A stretch of 64,000 nt of DNA from G963666705 sp963666705. GTDB lineage: Bacteria; Pseudomonadota; Alphaproteobacteria; CADEGL01. The stretch is from NCBI GenBank assembly GCA_963666705.2, contig CAXXKO010000030.1:186001-250000 (forward strand), written 5' to 3'. Shown here in pieces: positions 8,740 to 16,829 of the stretch. The notes under the pieces were generated by a model. That model was given only the letters and a program-made list of their open reading frames with translations, made no database searches and had not been told where the DNA came from. The number at the start of each line of letters is the position of its first letter. The first letter of the stretch is position 1. Both the position numbers and the translations under genes were made by a program.

Positions 8740-9132
8740 CTAGCGTCCGCTAGCGCCCACCACCTCGGCCCGGCGCACGGCCTGGGCGAGCTCGGGGGTG
8801 AGGGTGGGCCTCACGCTGGCGCCGCCCGGGGTCTTGCGCCGCTTGCGCGGCGGGGCGCCGACCTCGGCGAGGGCGATCGCGAGCAGGTCGGCGGCCCGGC
8901 CCGGGGTCGACTGGAGGCCGGCGGCGAAGAGCTGGCGGCCCAGGGGCCGGGGCAGGGCGTCGAAGCCGGGCGCGCGGAAGAAGGCCTCCTCGGCGGCGGC
9001 CTCGACCCGCCCCCGGCTCTCCGCCACCCGGGCATCGTCGCGGGAATTGAGGCCCAAATGGGCGCCGAGGATGTCCTCCGCCTCGGGCGCCAGCTCGGCC
9101 ACCGCCACGTCGATTTCCCGAATCGGCCCGCC
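8740..9132 (-). pseudogene. Muramidase copy 3, internal C-terminal fragment only
   Basis: The frame encodes GGPIREIDVAVAELAPEAED and then the same module as the other copies (FDALPRPLGRQLFAAGLQS, PTLTPELAQAVRRAE). It ends just after RRAE, almost where copy 2 loses similarity. No GH24 domain, LysM segment or PG-binding end is present. A GTG at 9108 could in principle start translation but has no clear SD. It is the leftmost trace of a third duplication, cut off at the 3' end of the acyltransferase gene. Confidence 0.75.
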
Positions 9133-9158
9133 CCGCGGGCCGGGCGGAGTCTTCGGAC

Positions 9159-10379
9159 TCAGGCCGGCGCCGGCCCACCCCCGTTCCCATCGCCGCCTTC
9201 GTCGTCGTTCCCGTCGCCGCCTTGGCCGCCGCGGCGGAAGGGGGCGTGGCCGGCGAGATAGTCGATCTCCGCCTCGACGGCCCGGCGCTCGCGCGCGAGG
9301 AAGTCGTCGACGGCCGCGCGCAGGCGCTCGTCACCGATCCAGTGGGCGCTATAGGTGGCGACGGGGACGTAGCCGCGCTGGATCTTGTGCGGGCCCTGGG
9401 CCCCGGCCTCGACCCGGGCCAGGCCACGGGAAATCGCGAACTCGATGGCCTGGTAGTAGCAGGCCTCGAAATGGAGGAAGCGGAACTCGCCGAGCGCGCC
9501 CCAATTGCGGCCGTAGAGCGCATCCGGCCCCAGCATGTTGAAGGCCCCGGCCACGAATTGCCCCTCGGCCTCAGCCATGACCAGCACCACCTTGTCGGCG
9601 AGGGTCTCGCCCAAGAGGTGGAAGAAGTCGCGCGTGAGATAGGGGTAGCCCCACTTCTTGTCGCTGGTGGCGAGGTAGAAACCGTGGAAGGCGTCCCAAT
9701 GCGCGGGGCGCAGATCGTCGCCGGTCAAGGCGTGGACGCGGATGCCGCTCTCCGCCACCTTGCGCCGCTCGCGCCGGATGGCCTTGCGCTTGCGCGAGGC
9801 GAGGGCGGCGAGGAAATCGTCGAAACACCCGTAGCCGTGGTTCCGCCAATGGAACTGCTCGCCCAGGCGCTGGAGCCAGCCGTCCGCGCCCAGGCGCCGC
9901 CATTCGGCCTCGGTGGGGAAGGTGACGTGGACCGAGGAGATGCCCGAGCGCCGGGCCACCTCGGCCATGCCGGCGGCGAGCGCGCCCTCGATGTCGCGCC
10001 CGTCCCCGGGCCGGACCAGGAGGCGCCGGCCGGTCACGGGCGCGAAGGGGACCGAGACCTGGAGCTTGGGATAGTAGCGCCCACCGGCCCGCTCGTAGGC
10101 GTCGGCCCAGCCCCAGTCGAACACGTACTCACCGTGGGAGTGGCTCTTGAGGTACATGGGCACGACACCCAGCAGGCGCCCGGCCGGGTCCTCGGCCACC
10201 AGGTGCTGGGGCAGCCAGCCGGTCTCGCCCGTGGCCGAGCCGCTCTCCTCGAGCGCCGCCAAGAAGGCGTGGCAGGTAAAAGGGTTGTCGTCGGCGTTGC
10301 AGGCGTCCCACTCGGCCGCCGGCACGCACCCGATGCCGTCGATCACGCGGAGGGTGAGCGCCTCGCCACCGTCAGGCAT
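9159..10379 (-). CDS. DUF482/FemAB-like GNAT-fold acyltransferase
   Basis: 406 residues, of the PF04339 family annotated as peptidogalycan-biosynthesis or GNAT N-acyltransferase; the substrate is not established. Typical segments are NPFTCHAFLAALEESGS near the N-terminus, HSHGEYVFDWGWADAYER, and FLHFEACYYQAIEFAI followed by GAQGPHKIQRGY near 330. About 25 C-terminal residues are low-complexity Gly/Asp (GGQGGDGNDDEGG) and are probably dispensable. No good ribosome site precedes the ATG. It precedes the muramidase fragment in the same direction but is a widespread housekeeping-type gene, so a functional link is not implied. Confidence 0.85.
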   Translation of the reverse strand: MPDGGEALTLRVIDGIGCVPAAEWDACNADDNPFTCHAFLAALEESGSATGETGWLPQHLVAEDPAGRLLGVVPMYLKSHSHGEYVFDWGWADAYERAGGRYYPKLQVSVPFAPVTGRRLLVRPGDGRDIEGALAAGMAEVARRSGISSVHVTFPTEAEWRRLGADGWLQRLGEQFHWRNHGYGCFDDFLAALASRKRKAIRRERRKVAESGIRVHALTGDDLRPAHWDAFHGFYLATSDKKWGYPYLTRDFFHLLGETLADKVVLVMAEAEGQFVAGAFNMLGPDALYGRNWGALGEFRFLHFEACYYQAIEFAISRGLARVEAGAQGPHKIQRGYVPVATYSAHWIGDERLRAAVDDFLARERRAVEAEIDYLAGHAPFRRGGQGGDGNDDEGGDGNGGGPAPA

Positions 10380-10745
10380 GGGCCGGGCGGGGCGTGCCGC
10401 CCCGGGTTGGCATCGAGGCCGCGGCGGGGCCGCGAAGGGATGGATGAGGTCTCGTCGTCAATTCATGGAACCTGGAATCCGGAACCCATTTCGGCGTCTT
10501 CGGCCCGAGCCGCGACGGACCATAGCATTTCGCGCCGGCGACGCGGGGGCCGACAGTGAGAATTATGCCTTTTGTGGCCTGAAATCGAGGCGCCGCGCAT
10601 CGATCGGCAAGGCCGGGCCGGCGCGTGATCGCGGGCGGCTCACATGGCTTTGATCGGACGTTACCGGGGGGCCGCACCAAGTAAGGGAGGATGGGCACGT
10701 ACCCCGAGCGCGCGCCCGGCGGACCCGATGAAGGGGGAGAGGGCC
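10380..10745. other. Intergenic stretch between divergent genes
   Basis: 366 bases between the acyltransferase start and the cytochrome P460 start. No conserved coding frame, hairpin or repeat was recognised. Promoters for both divergent genes should lie here, but no convincing hexamer pair was found. Confidence 0.5.
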
Positions 10746-11417
10746 ATGCGCCCACATGCGATTGCCACCCTGGCCGCCACCCTGGCCGCGACGCTGGCCC
10801 TGGCGCTCGGCGCGGCGGCCGGATTGGCCGGCGGGATCGAGGACGTGCGGACCGAGCTCCCGCCCATCAGCGGCGACCCGGACGAGCCGCGCCGGCATTT
10901 CCGCGAACGGGACACGGCGGAGCTTTCGCCCGGCGCCGCGCAAGCGATATACGCCGCGCTCAACGACGCGATGGCGGCCGGCTATGCCGCGTCCGGCCAT
11001 CCCGCGGCGGCGGCCTACCGCGGCTGGCGGCGCTACAATACCGCACCCTACCGCTCGGCCACCCACGGCCGGCGTTATGTCAACAACTACGCCAACGAGG
11101 CCGCGGCGGCCTATGGTCGCTTCGAGGCGGCGGGCGTCCTGCCCGAGGGCGCCGCGATCGCCAAGGACAGCTTCGTGGTCGGCGCGGACGGGGCGGTGCG
11201 GACGGGGCCGCTCTTCCTCATGGAGAAGATGGCCGCGGGCTTCAGCTATGTGACCGGCGATTGGCGCTATACCGAGATCGGGCCCGACGGGGCGGTCGCC
11301 GGCACCACCAAGGGCGTCGGCGCGGCGCGCGTTGAATACTGCATCGCCTGCCATCTAGCGCGCGCGAAGCAGGACCACCTCTATTTCGTGCCCGAGGCGG
11401 TACGGGCCGCACCGTAG
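10746..11417 (+). CDS. Cytochrome P460-family c-type haem protein
   Basis: 223 residues from the ATG at 10746, which follows GGGGGAGAGG. A signal peptide (ATLAATLAATLALALGAAAG) directs it to the periplasm. The body matches the P460 fold: RRYNTAPYRSATHGRRYVNN, a GPLFLMEKM strand and GDWRYTEIGPDG. The haem site CIACH is near residue 199, close to the C-terminus as in the family. Family members include hydroxylamine- or nitric-oxide-active P460 and cytochrome c'-beta; the lysine cross-link that defines true P460 cannot be assigned confidently. It stands alone, with no nitrogen-oxide genes nearby. Confidence 0.85.
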   Translation: MRPHAIATLAATLAATLALALGAAAGLAGGIEDVRTELPPISGDPDEPRRHFRERDTAELSPGAAQAIYAALNDAMAAGYAASGHPAAAAYRGWRRYNTAPYRSATHGRRYVNNYANEAAAAYGRFEAAGVLPEGAAIAKDSFVVGADGAVRTGPLFLMEKMAAGFSYVTGDWRYTEIGPDGAVAGTTKGVGAARVEYCIACHLARAKQDHLYFVPEAVRAAP

Positions 11418-11440
11418 GGTGCGCGCCGCCGCCAGGATCT

Positions 11441-11808
11441 GGAGCGGGTCCAGTTCATCTGGAACCGCTCCAGGCCGCAAGGCGGCCCGCCGGCACTCCG
11501 GCGCGCCCGCGCAGGCGCGGACCAGAAGGTCCGCTGCCGCGAGCGACAAGAAGCGAGAGCGGGTCCAGTTCATCTAGAACCGCTCCAGGCCGCAAGGCGG
11601 CCCGCCGGCACTCCGGCGCGCCCGCGCAGGCACGGACCAGAAGGTCCGCTGCCGCGAGCCAAGAAGCGAGAGCGGGGATGGAACCGCTCCAGGCCGCAAG
11701 GCGGCCGCCGGCACTCCGGCGCGCCCGCGCAGGCGCGGACCAGAAGGTCCGCTGCCGCGAGCGACAAGAAGCGAGAGCGGGTCCATTCAAGATGGAACCG
11801 CTCTCGGC
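11441..11808. repeat. Three tandem copies of a dispersed palindromic element
   Basis: Units begin at about 11442, 11557 and 11670 (periods 115 and 113 bases), and a final inverted-repeat end closes at about 11807. Each unit starts with a GAGCGGGTCC...GGAACCGCTC palindrome and contains GGCCGCAAGGCGG, CGCGCCCGCGCAGGC and GGACCAGAAGGTCC hairpins. It is the reverse-complement orientation of the elements at 39472-39622 and 41561-41704. The array fills the convergent space between the P460 gene and the GFA-like gene and may act as a bidirectional terminator. Confidence 0.85.
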
Positions 11809-12216
11809 CTAGGACTGCATCTCCACCCGCGGCACCGCGCCCAGGTCCATGACCCAGTCCTGGGCCGAGCGGCACCAGAACTGCTTCGTCGGGCGCAGCT
11901 CGGCGCGCTGGCGCGCGGTGCCGACGCGGATGCCGTAGGTTTTCGGTCCGTCGCCCACGCCGGTGGCATAAATATGCGAGCCGCATTCGGGGCAGAAGTT
12001 CTGTGCCCGCTTGCTGCCTCCCTCGGCTGTCTTGACGTAGGTCTTGAGCCTCCCGCCGAGGAGCTCGAACGCGTCCTCGGCGGCGAACACCACGGTGCGG
12101 TAGGCGGAGCCCGAGAGGGTCTGGCAGTCCGTGCAATGGCACACCACGACATATTCGGGGTCGACCTCGGCCCGGTAGGTGATATGGCCGCAATGGCAGC
12201 CGCCATCGATCTTCAT
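11809..12216 (-). CDS. GFA/CENP-V family zinc protein
   Basis: 135 residues from the ATG at 12216 with GGGAGAG upstream. It has the family zinc ligands: GGCHCGHI at the N-terminus, CHCTDC at 27-32 and FCPECGSHIY near 72, followed by a late FWCRSAQDWV. The family is named for glutathione-dependent formaldehyde-activating enzyme, but most small members have no proven reaction. Its ATG overlaps the stop of the upstream LysR gene as ATGA, so both are one transcription unit. Confidence 0.88.
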   Translation of the reverse strand: MKIDGGCHCGHITYRAEVDPEYVVVCHCTDCQTLSGSAYRTVVFAAEDAFELLGGRLKTYVKTAEGGSKRAQNFCPECGSHIYATGVGDGPKTYGIRVGTARQRAELRPTKQFWCRSAQDWVMDLGAVPRVEMQS

Positions 12217-13217
12217 GGTGTCTCTCCCCTTTGCCCCGCCTGGTGGCGCGGTCCCGTGCCCAGTATAGCGGACGCGCCGGTGTCCTGTCCCGGCCCGGCG
12301 GCGGCTTCGACCGCGGCGAGGATCCATGCGACGAAGCGGTCGACCTCCGGCCTGGCCATGGCCTCCTTCGTCGTCACCAGGTCGTAGCCCGCGCCGGTCC
12401 GCGCCCTCTCGGCGAAGGGCGCCACGAGCAGGCCGGCCGCGAGGGCGTCGCGCACCATGGGCAGGCTGCCGAGCACCATCCCCTGTCCGGCGATCGAGGC
12501 CTGGACGGCGAGGTTGTAGTCGTTGAAGCGAATCCCGTGGCCCGACGCGATGCCCGCCGCGCCGACGGCGGCGAGCCAGTTCTCCCAGTCGAACCAATGG
12601 CTGGCCACCTTGACCCACGCCATATGGCCGAACTCCATATGGATGAGGGTTACGCGCTCGAGGTCGCCGAGGGTGGTCAGCGCGGGCGGGCCCGCGGCCA
12701 GTCGTGGGCTGCAGACGGCCAGGGTCTCGTCGTCGAAGAGACGGTGGCGGATGAGCGCCCCGCCCGGCCCCATGGCGTAGCGGATGCCGATATCGACCGC
12801 CTCGCGCTCGAGGTCGACGATACGCATGGCGGAATCGATCAGGACGTCGATCTCGGGGTTGGCGGCCTTGAAGCCGTCGAGCCGCGGGACCAGCCAGGCG
12901 GCGGCGAAGGAGGGCTCGACCGTGATCGTGAGCGGGTGCCGCCGCCCGCCCGCGCGCATCCTCTCGACCGCGTCGGTCATCTGCTTGAAGGCGGCGCGAA
13001 GGCCCGGCGCGCCTTCAGCCCCGGCCCGGGTGAGCGCGATGCCCCGCCCGCGGCGCTCGACCAGGGCCGCGCCCAGGGCCGCCTCGAGCTTGCCGACGAG
13101 CTGCTTCACGGCGGCTGGCGTGACGTGCAGCTCCGCCGCCGCATCGCGGTAGCTCAGATGCCGCGCAACGGCCTCGAAGGCCCGCAGCGCATTCAGGGAT
13201 GGCAGCCAGTCGCTCAT
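12213..13217 (-). CDS. LysR-family transcriptional regulator (GcvA-like)
   Basis: 334 residues. The N-terminal helix-turn-helix is typical (LNALRAFEAVARHLSYRDAA, then ELHVTPAAVKQLVGKLE). The substrate-binding domain contains LTITVEPSFAAAWLVPRLDGF and GQGMVLGSLPMVRDALAAG, as in GcvA/AmpR-type regulators. It is coupled by a four-base overlap to the GFA-like gene and divergent from the DUF1127 gene across a 137-base AT-rich gap. That gap is the likely site of its operator; no single box was assigned. The inducer is unknown. Confidence 0.92.
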   Translation of the reverse strand: MSDWLPSLNALRAFEAVARHLSYRDAAAELHVTPAAVKQLVGKLEAALGAALVERRGRGIALTRAGAEGAPGLRAAFKQMTDAVERMRAGGRRHPLTITVEPSFAAAWLVPRLDGFKAANPEIDVLIDSAMRIVDLEREAVDIGIRYAMGPGGALIRHRLFDDETLAVCSPRLAAGPPALTTLGDLERVTLIHMEFGHMAWVKVASHWFDWENWLAAVGAAGIASGHGIRFNDYNLAVQASIAGQGMVLGSLPMVRDALAAGLLVAPFAERARTGAGYDLVTTKEAMARPEVDRFVAWILAAVEAAAGPGQDTGASAILGTGPRHQAGQRGETP

Positions 13218-13354
13218 GCTAGAGATTAGTTTATCTAAATTATGGACTCATATCAAATGCCTGGCTGTCAAGAGAATAAACACCTTATTAAAGGCAGTTA
13301 GGGTCGGATAGAGAGTCCGCATCCTTCATCACATCTTAATTTGGAGAGTGCACC

Positions 13355-13543
13355 ATGACGATCCAGGCACAGGGAGCGCGCATCTCCGGACCGGTTCGCG
13401 CGCTTTTCGCGCTTCTGGCACTTCCCGGCCAATGGCGCGCGCGCCGCCGGAACCGCGCGGAGATCGAGGCGTTGAGTGGCGAGCGCCTGCGCGATATTGG
13501 GCTGAGCGACCTCGGGCGCGCGCGGATGGTGCGCGCAATCTGA
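13355..13543 (+). CDS. DUF1127 small protein
   Basis: 62 residues with TTGGAGAG eight bases before the ATG. The C-terminal half carries the DUF1127 (YjiS-like) signature: a basic helix, then EIEALSGERLRDIGLSDLGR. Such proteins in alphaproteobacteria are small, basic and often bind RNA or act in phosphate and stress physiology; the role of this one is not known. It is divergent from the LysR gene. Confidence 0.9.
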   Translation: MTIQAQGARISGPVRALFALLALPGQWRARRRNRAEIEALSGERLRDIGLSDLGRARMVRAI

Positions 13544-13566
13544 CGGCGTGAGCCCGGGCCCGCGTC

Positions 13567-14034
13567 CTATTCAATTTCAAACGTGCCTTCTACCTCGACG
13601 GCGACACCCAGGGGCAGGCCCTGGGCGCCGACGGCGGCGCGGGCGTGGCGGCCGGCCTCGCCGAACACCTCGCCCATCAGGTCCGAGGCGCCGTTGATGA
13701 CGGCGGGCTGCTGGCTGAAGCCGGGGGCGGAGTTGACGAAGCCGCCCAGGCGCACGACGCGCTTCACCCGGTCCAGGTCTCCGCCGCACGCGGCCTTGAC
13801 CTGGGCGATCAGGTTGATCGCGCACATGCGCGCCGCCGCCTGGCCGTCCTCGACGCTCAAATCGTCGCCCACCACGCCCGTATGCTTGACCTCGCCATTC
13901 CACAGGGTGATCTGGCCCGAGACGAAGACCAGGTTGCCCGAGATCACGTAGGGCACATAGTTGGCGACGGGTGCCGGCGCCGCGGCCAGCTCGATGCCCA
14001 ATTCCTTCAAGCGCGCGTCGATCCGTCCCGCCAT
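13567..14034 (-). CDS. RidA/YjgF-family protein (enamine/imine deaminase type)
   Basis: 155 residues from the ATG at 14034, which has GGGAGGACC upstream; a more distal ATG at 14085 is less supported. It belongs to the longer RidA subfamily: VPYVISGNLVFVSGQITLWNG at the N-terminus, QAAARMCAINLIAQVKAACGGDLDRVKRVVRLGGFVNSAPGF in two parts, and ARAAVGAQGLPLGVAVEVEG at the end. The R of the C-terminal ARAAVG block is the position of the catalytic Arg in RidA. It is divergent from the transporter gene. Confidence 0.9.
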   Translation of the reverse strand: MAGRIDARLKELGIELAAAPAPVANYVPYVISGNLVFVSGQITLWNGEVKHTGVVGDDLSVEDGQAAARMCAINLIAQVKAACGGDLDRVKRVVRLGGFVNSAPGFSQQPAVINGASDLMGEVFGEAGRHARAAVGAQGLPLGVAVEVEGTFEIE

Positions 14035-14153
14035 GTGGTCCTCCCTCGGCTCCGGTGCGGCGGGGAGAATAGCGGGTCCGTCCATTGACCGCCAGCGGCC
14101 GGGGCCGGCGCGCCGGCTTGCGGCGGGAGGCGATTGCCGCCACTGTCCCCGCC

Positions 14154-15086
14154 ATGCTCCACGCCGCCTGCGCCATTCTCGACCGGCACGGCACCCGCGT
14201 CCTGGCCGCGAGCCTGCCCATCGGCCTGGTGTGGCAGGACCTGGCGGCGGTCCTGCGTCCGGCCGTCACGCCCATCGCCGTCTCCGCCATGCTGCTGACC
14301 GTCGCGCGCATGGACTGGGCGCCGATCGGGGCCCAGTTGCGCCGGCCGGGGCGCGTGGCCGCGGTGCTCGCCTGGGTGCTGGTGGGGGCGCCAGTGTTGG
14401 TCTTCGCGGTCTCCGCCCCGCTATTGCCCGCGGGCTCGCCGCTGCTCTCGGGCCTGATGCTGAACGCGACCGCACCGCCCATTTTCTCCGCCCCGGCCTA
14501 CGCCCTCATCGTCGGCATCGATCCGGTGCCGGCGGTGATCGCGGGCGTGCTGGGGAATGCGCTGGCGCCCTTCACGGCGCCCGCCGTGCTGGCCGGCCTC
14601 GGGCTCGACGCCGTGCGGGTGGACGAAGGCTCGCTCCTCCTGCGCCTCCTCGCCATCGTGGCGGTGGCGCTGGCCGGGGCCTGGGCGGTGAAGCGGGTCA
14701 TGGGCGCCCAGCGCATCGCGCGCCAGGGGACGGTCTTGGGCGCCCTCGTCGTGCTCCTGATCTCCGCCTTCGGCATCGGCCTGATGGACGGGGTGATGGG
14801 GCACCTGATGGTCGAGCCGGGGCTGGTCGCGGGCTATGTCGCGGCCGCTTTCGCCATCAATATCGGCCTCCAGGCCGCTGGCGCGCTACCGCTATGGCGG
14901 CGGGACCGGGGCCAGGCGCTGGTCATGGCCCTGGTCTCGGGCAACCGCAACATGTCGATGATGACGGCGGCGGTGATCGACGTGGCGGGCCCGGACGTGG
15001 TGCTGTTCCTGGTCTGCACCCAGTTCCCGCTCTACTACATGCCGCTGGTCATGCGCCCCGTCTTCCGGCGCCTGGGGTGGACGTAG
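14154..15086 (+). CDS. Bile-acid:sodium symporter (BASS)-like membrane protein
   Basis: About 310 residues, nearly all hydrophobic, with eight to ten predicted membrane helices. Helices include PAVTPIAVSAMLLTVARM, AAVLAWVLVGAPVLVFAVSA and LLAIVAVALAGAWAVKRVM. The late VSGNRNMSMMTAAVID resembles the conserved cross-over region of BASS-type transporters. The start is uncertain: ATG 14085 would add 23 basic residues, and neither ATG has a clear SD. Substrate unknown. Confidence 0.7.
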   Translation: MLHAACAILDRHGTRVLAASLPIGLVWQDLAAVLRPAVTPIAVSAMLLTVARMDWAPIGAQLRRPGRVAAVLAWVLVGAPVLVFAVSAPLLPAGSPLLSGLMLNATAPPIFSAPAYALIVGIDPVPAVIAGVLGNALAPFTAPAVLAGLGLDAVRVDEGSLLLRLLAIVAVALAGAWAVKRVMGAQRIARQGTVLGALVVLLISAFGIGLMDGVMGHLMVEPGLVAGYVAAAFAINIGLQAAGALPLWRRDRGQALVMALVSGNRNMSMMTAAVIDVAGPDVVLFLVCTQFPLYYMPLVMRPVFRRLGWT

Positions 15087-15098
15087 CCCCCCGGGGGC

Positions 15099-16670
15099 TC
15101 ACCAGCGGCCGTTTCCGGGCGCCATGAATTCGCGCGGCAGGCGGATGTCGAAGCGTGCGCGCACCCGGGCGTCGGCGTCGGGGCCGATATGGCCGGGATA
15201 ATGGTCGCGCAGGGTCTCGCGCACCGTGTCGCGGGCCCGCTCGACGATGTCGCGGCGGCCCATCCGGTCCCACACGGCCGGAGGCATGCGGTCGCTCACG
15301 CGCGGGTAGACGAATCCGCTCTCCATCAGCCCCAGGGTCTGGGGGTGGCCGAGATAGTGGCCGGGGCCGGTGGCGCAGGCGTCGATGACATCGACCGACA
15401 GGGTCTCGTCCGTCACCTCGATGCCGCGCACCGCGCGGTTGATGGCGCCCAGCATGTCGTTGTCGATGACGAAGCTCTCGAGCGCGGTGCCGAGCACGCT
15501 CGCCAGCATGCCCGCCGATTCGTGCACCATATTGGCCCCCGCGAGGCCGGCGAGGGCATTGGTATAGCCCTTCTCGAAGCCGGCCTGGGCGTCGGGCAGC
15601 TTCGAATCCGTGAGCCCGGCGGCGACCGAGCAGGGCAGGCCGTAGAACCGGCCCATCTGGGCCGAGGCGGCGCCCAGGAGCGCCTGTTCGCCCCCGCCGC
15701 CCGTGAGCGAGCCGGTGCGCAAATCCGAGACCGTGGGCCAGCCGGCGAAGAGGGCCGGGTGGCCGGGCGAGATCAGGTTCACATAGACGAGCCCGGCGAG
15801 CGCCTCGGCCACGGTCTGCACGATCGTCCCGGCCAGCGGTGCCGGGCTGGTGGCGCCGGCCTGGCCGACGCTGCCGACCAGGATGGGCACGCCCGCGCGC
15901 ACCACCGCCTCCAGGGTGCGGCACGCCTCGGCCGCGAAACGGAGCGGCGGCACCACGTGGTAGACGTTGACATGGGCGAAGGGGCGGGCGCGGAACATCC
16001 CCTCGCCCCCCAGTGCCGTATCGAACAGGGCGACCACGGCGGCCACGTTCTCGGGGCTGATGATGCCGAGGCCGCAGGGCTTCGCCGTGCCGGTCATGAC
16101 CGCGTAGGCGGTGTTGATGTCGAGGTCGCGCGGGGTCGCCATGTCGCGCGCCACCACCGGGCGCAGGCACCAGTGGATGTGCTCAAGCGTGTCGATGAGG
16201 CGCGCCATGTCATAGAGGTCGGCGAGGATCGTCTCGCGGAACGTCCGGGTCTCGATATCCAGGATCTCCACGGCCGCGCCGGCGGTGCCGAAATGCACCC
16301 GGGCGCCGGAGATATCGAGGTCGTGGGCCGGGTCGTGGCCGTGCAGCATCCAGCCCCGCGACGCCTTGGCGAGCGTATCCTCCACCAGGGCCGGCGGGAA
16401 GCACAGGCGACCCCCCTCGGTGAGCCGCCCGCCCGCCTCCGTCACCAGCGCCATACAACTCGGGATTGCGTCGCCGAGCCCCGTCCGTTCCAGGACCTGG
16501 AGCGCCGCCCGGTGGATCCGCGCCATGCCGTCGTCGTCGAGCGGCCGGTATTGACCGCCGAGATGGCCCGGGTGCACCGGCCGGGCCGCCGGGTCGGGCG
16601 GTGCCGCGCGCAGGGCGATGCGGGCCGCGCGCCCGCCCGCGCGCCTTCCACCACCGGTTGGCTCACTCAT
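15099..16670 (-). CDS. MttB-superfamily methyltransferase (non-pyrrolysine)
   Basis: 523 residues of the trimethylamine-methyltransferase family (PF06253), which transfer methyl groups from quaternary or tertiary amines to a corrinoid protein. Recognised segments include QYRPLDDDGMARIHRAALQV near 40, VHFGTAGAAVEILDIETRT near 125 and GAINRAVRGIEVTDETL near 415. There is no in-frame UAG, so this is a pyrrolysine-free member like MtgB-type glycine-betaine methyltransferases. No corrinoid protein or reactivase gene is adjacent. The MttB gene ends 13 bases from the convergent transporter gene. The substrate is not deducible. Confidence 0.88.
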   Translation of the reverse strand: MSEPTGGGRRAGGRAARIALRAAPPDPAARPVHPGHLGGQYRPLDDDGMARIHRAALQVLERTGLGDAIPSCMALVTEAGGRLTEGGRLCFPPALVEDTLAKASRGWMLHGHDPAHDLDISGARVHFGTAGAAVEILDIETRTFRETILADLYDMARLIDTLEHIHWCLRPVVARDMATPRDLDINTAYAVMTGTAKPCGLGIISPENVAAVVALFDTALGGEGMFRARPFAHVNVYHVVPPLRFAAEACRTLEAVVRAGVPILVGSVGQAGATSPAPLAGTIVQTVAEALAGLVYVNLISPGHPALFAGWPTVSDLRTGSLTGGGGEQALLGAASAQMGRFYGLPCSVAAGLTDSKLPDAQAGFEKGYTNALAGLAGANMVHESAGMLASVLGTALESFVIDNDMLGAINRAVRGIEVTDETLSVDVIDACATGPGHYLGHPQTLGLMESGFVYPRVSDRMPPAVWDRMGRRDIVERARDTVRETLRDHYPGHIGPDADARVRARFDIRLPREFMAPGNGRW

Positions 16671-16829
16671 ACCCCGTCACCTATCCCCCGGCCGGGCGCC
16701 CTTACGGACCTTCCGCGGCCCGCGCCGGGCGGTCTCACTTTCGCGTCAGAGGGTGGCGGGGGTCAACGAAACTCTTCGCCGGCACCCGGCGGCGAACGCC
16801 TCGTACCAGACCGAGGTAATGAGAGAGGG

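Noticed and set aside
2614..10379. Type VI secretion locus with ClpV
   Set aside because: The neighbouring Clp gene has the ClpA IGF loop and architecture, and no VgrG, Hcp or PAAR gene is present, so a T6SS cannot be claimed.
11441..11808. CRISPR array
   Set aside because: Units are 113-115 bases, adjacent without unique spacers, and match a dispersed palindromic element; no cas genes.
15099..16670. Pyrrolysine-containing trimethylamine methyltransferase
   Set aside because: No in-frame UAG and no pyl genes in the window.
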